From the NCBI GenBank assembly GCA_026786335.1, contig JAJAYG010000152.1:1-6512 (forward strand): a DNA stretch of 6,512 nucleotides, given 5' to 3'. Shown piece by piece: positions 5,665 to 6,512 of this stretch. The stretch's first letter is position 1. Every line of letters starts with the position of its first letter. This DNA is from Chitinophagales bacterium (GTDB lineage: Bacteria; Bacteroidota; Bacteroidia; Chitinophagales; UBA10324). The position numbers and the translations under genes were made by a program. The notes beneath the pieces are model-generated. The model was given only the letters and a program-made list of their open reading frames with translations, was not told where the DNA came from and searched no databases.

Positions 5665-6512
5665 ATGAAAAAAGCATTCCTTTTAATTACAATACAATTT
5701 TGCTTTGAATTTGTTAATGCGCAATCTCAAGCCGGTATTCTCGATTCTTCATTCGGAACCAACGGAGTAGTAGCAGCATTTCCTCAAGGTGGTGATGGTT
5801 CTATTGTTATTCAACCCGACGGAAAAATTGTAGTGGGTGGAACAACATACGATGGTCCTGATTTTTCTGTCGTTCGATATAACAGTGCTGGTTCCGTTGA
5901 TTATGGTTTTGGAGCTAATGGAATTGCAACTGCTGAAATTGGTTTGGGGTACAATAGCGCTCGTGATCTTGCTTTACAGCCGGATGGCAAAATTTTGTTC
6001 GCCGGTTCATGTGTTGATTTCAATGGTAAATGGTCCTTTGCATTAATAAGGTTTAATTCAAATGGATCACTCGATAATTCTTTTAGCGGAGATGGAAAAT
6101 TAATAACTTCATTTAATGACTTTTCTTATGCTGATTATGGTCAAGCAGTCGCGGTTCAACCTGATGGTAAAATAATTGAAGTGGGTATGTCGAACGATAA
6201 TTCTGCTGTACGCGGTTTCGGAATCGTAAGATTTAATGCTGATGGTTCTCCCGATATGACTTTTGGCAATGGCGGCAAGTTAGTTATTCCCATAGGTAAT
6301 GCGTATCCAGCAGCCACAGCCGTTATCGTTCAACCCGATTTAAAAATTCTCGTATGCGGTTATTCTTCGAGTAACTTTCAATCATCATTTGCATTAATGA
6401 GATTAAATTCAAATGGAACATTAGATAATAGTTTCGGCGCAGGTGGTAAAGACACCGCCTACTTTGGGGGAGCCGGTTCAAATGGGGAAGGAGATTTATA
6501 TGAAAACAGTAC
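5665..6512 (+). CDS. Secreted delta-60 repeat (DUF5122) beta-propeller protein, 5' part
   Basis: ATG 5665 opens a frame that runs to the right edge (282 codons). MKKAFLLITIQFCFEFVNA is a signal peptide, with cleavage likely before QSQAG. The mature part is a tandem array of delta-60 / DUF5122 units, each about 55-60 residues with 'G.lD.sFG..G.v ... a.QpDGKI...G.......fa..RfN..Gs'. QPDGKI-type cores occur at residues 50, 105, 165 and 223 (the last is QPDLKI), and FG.nG-type turns near 30, 81, 140, 200 and 257. Such repeats form beta-propeller-like blades in secreted Bacteroidota and other proteins; the molecular role is not established, and many carry a C-terminal sorting domain, which here would lie outside the window. 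The start follows the previous stop by 12 bases, suggesting a shared transcript. There is no Shine-Dalgarno, only an A/T-rich leader. The frame is intact as far as visible. Confidence 0.85.
   Translation, partial: MKKAFLLITIQFCFEFVNAQSQAGILDSSFGTNGVVAAFPQGGDGSIVIQPDGKIVVGGTTYDGPDFSVVRYNSAGSVDYGFGANGIATAEIGLGYNSARDLALQPDGKILFAGSCVDFNGKWSFALIRFNSNGSLDNSFSGDGKLITSFNDFSYADYGQAVAVQPDGKIIEVGMSNDNSAVRGFGIVRFNADGSPDMTFGNGGKLVIPIGNAYPAATAVIVQPDLKILVCGYSSSNFQSSFALMRLNSNGTLDNSFGAGGKDTAYFGGAGSNGEGDLYENS

Noticed and set aside
5837..6046. Plus-strand open frame of 69 codons
   Set aside because: Out-of-frame reading inside the delta-60 repeat gene, which has strong repeat motifs in the other frame.

Overview
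The window is AT-rich and looks like a chromosomal piece from a member of the Bacteroidota. The evidence is: signal peptides ending in a typical A-Q or A-T junction, a C-terminal type IX secretion (T9SS) sorting domain, PKD-like repeats, delta-60 repeats, little Shine-Dalgarno signal before starts, and promoter-like TTG / TAnnTTTG pairs. No tRNA, rRNA, CRISPR array, insertion sequence or attachment site was seen.

Left part, minus strand (1-410): the 5' part of a small DUF2283 protein runs off the left edge. Directly upstream, and overlapping it by 13 bases, lies a decayed small gene whose C-terminal half resembles the RelE/barnase-like toxin partners often found beside DUF2283. This looks like a broken toxin-antitoxin-like pair. 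The divergent gap that follows (411-572) carries a cluster of interleaved inverted repeats over a candidate minus-strand promoter.

Middle (573-5652, plus strand): a 112-residue secreted protein of unknown function is followed by the remains of one very large secreted gene. Read through three lesions (TAA at codon 2, TGA at codon 45, a one-base loss near 1777), it encodes about 1556 residues. In order these are a signal peptide, a beta-rich repeat region, three PKD-like domains, a DUF3494 (ice-binding-like) domain, a GH16 glycoside hydrolase domain, two Ig/PKD-like domains and a T9SS sorting domain. All three lesions lie in the first 800 bases; the remaining 3.9 kb is open. The GH16 catalytic motif reads EIDFFD, with aspartate where the acid/base glutamate is expected.

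Right part (5665 to the edge): 12 bases further on, probably in the same transcript, begins a secreted delta-60 repeat (DUF5122) beta-propeller protein that continues beyond the window. The plus-strand genes together look like a cell-surface / secreted protein cluster for adhesion or polysaccharide contact. I see no clearly new defence or mobile system. The most notable points are the DUF3494-GH16 fusion with its altered catalytic motif, the pattern of lesions in that gene, and the broken toxin-like gene with its palindromic upstream region.
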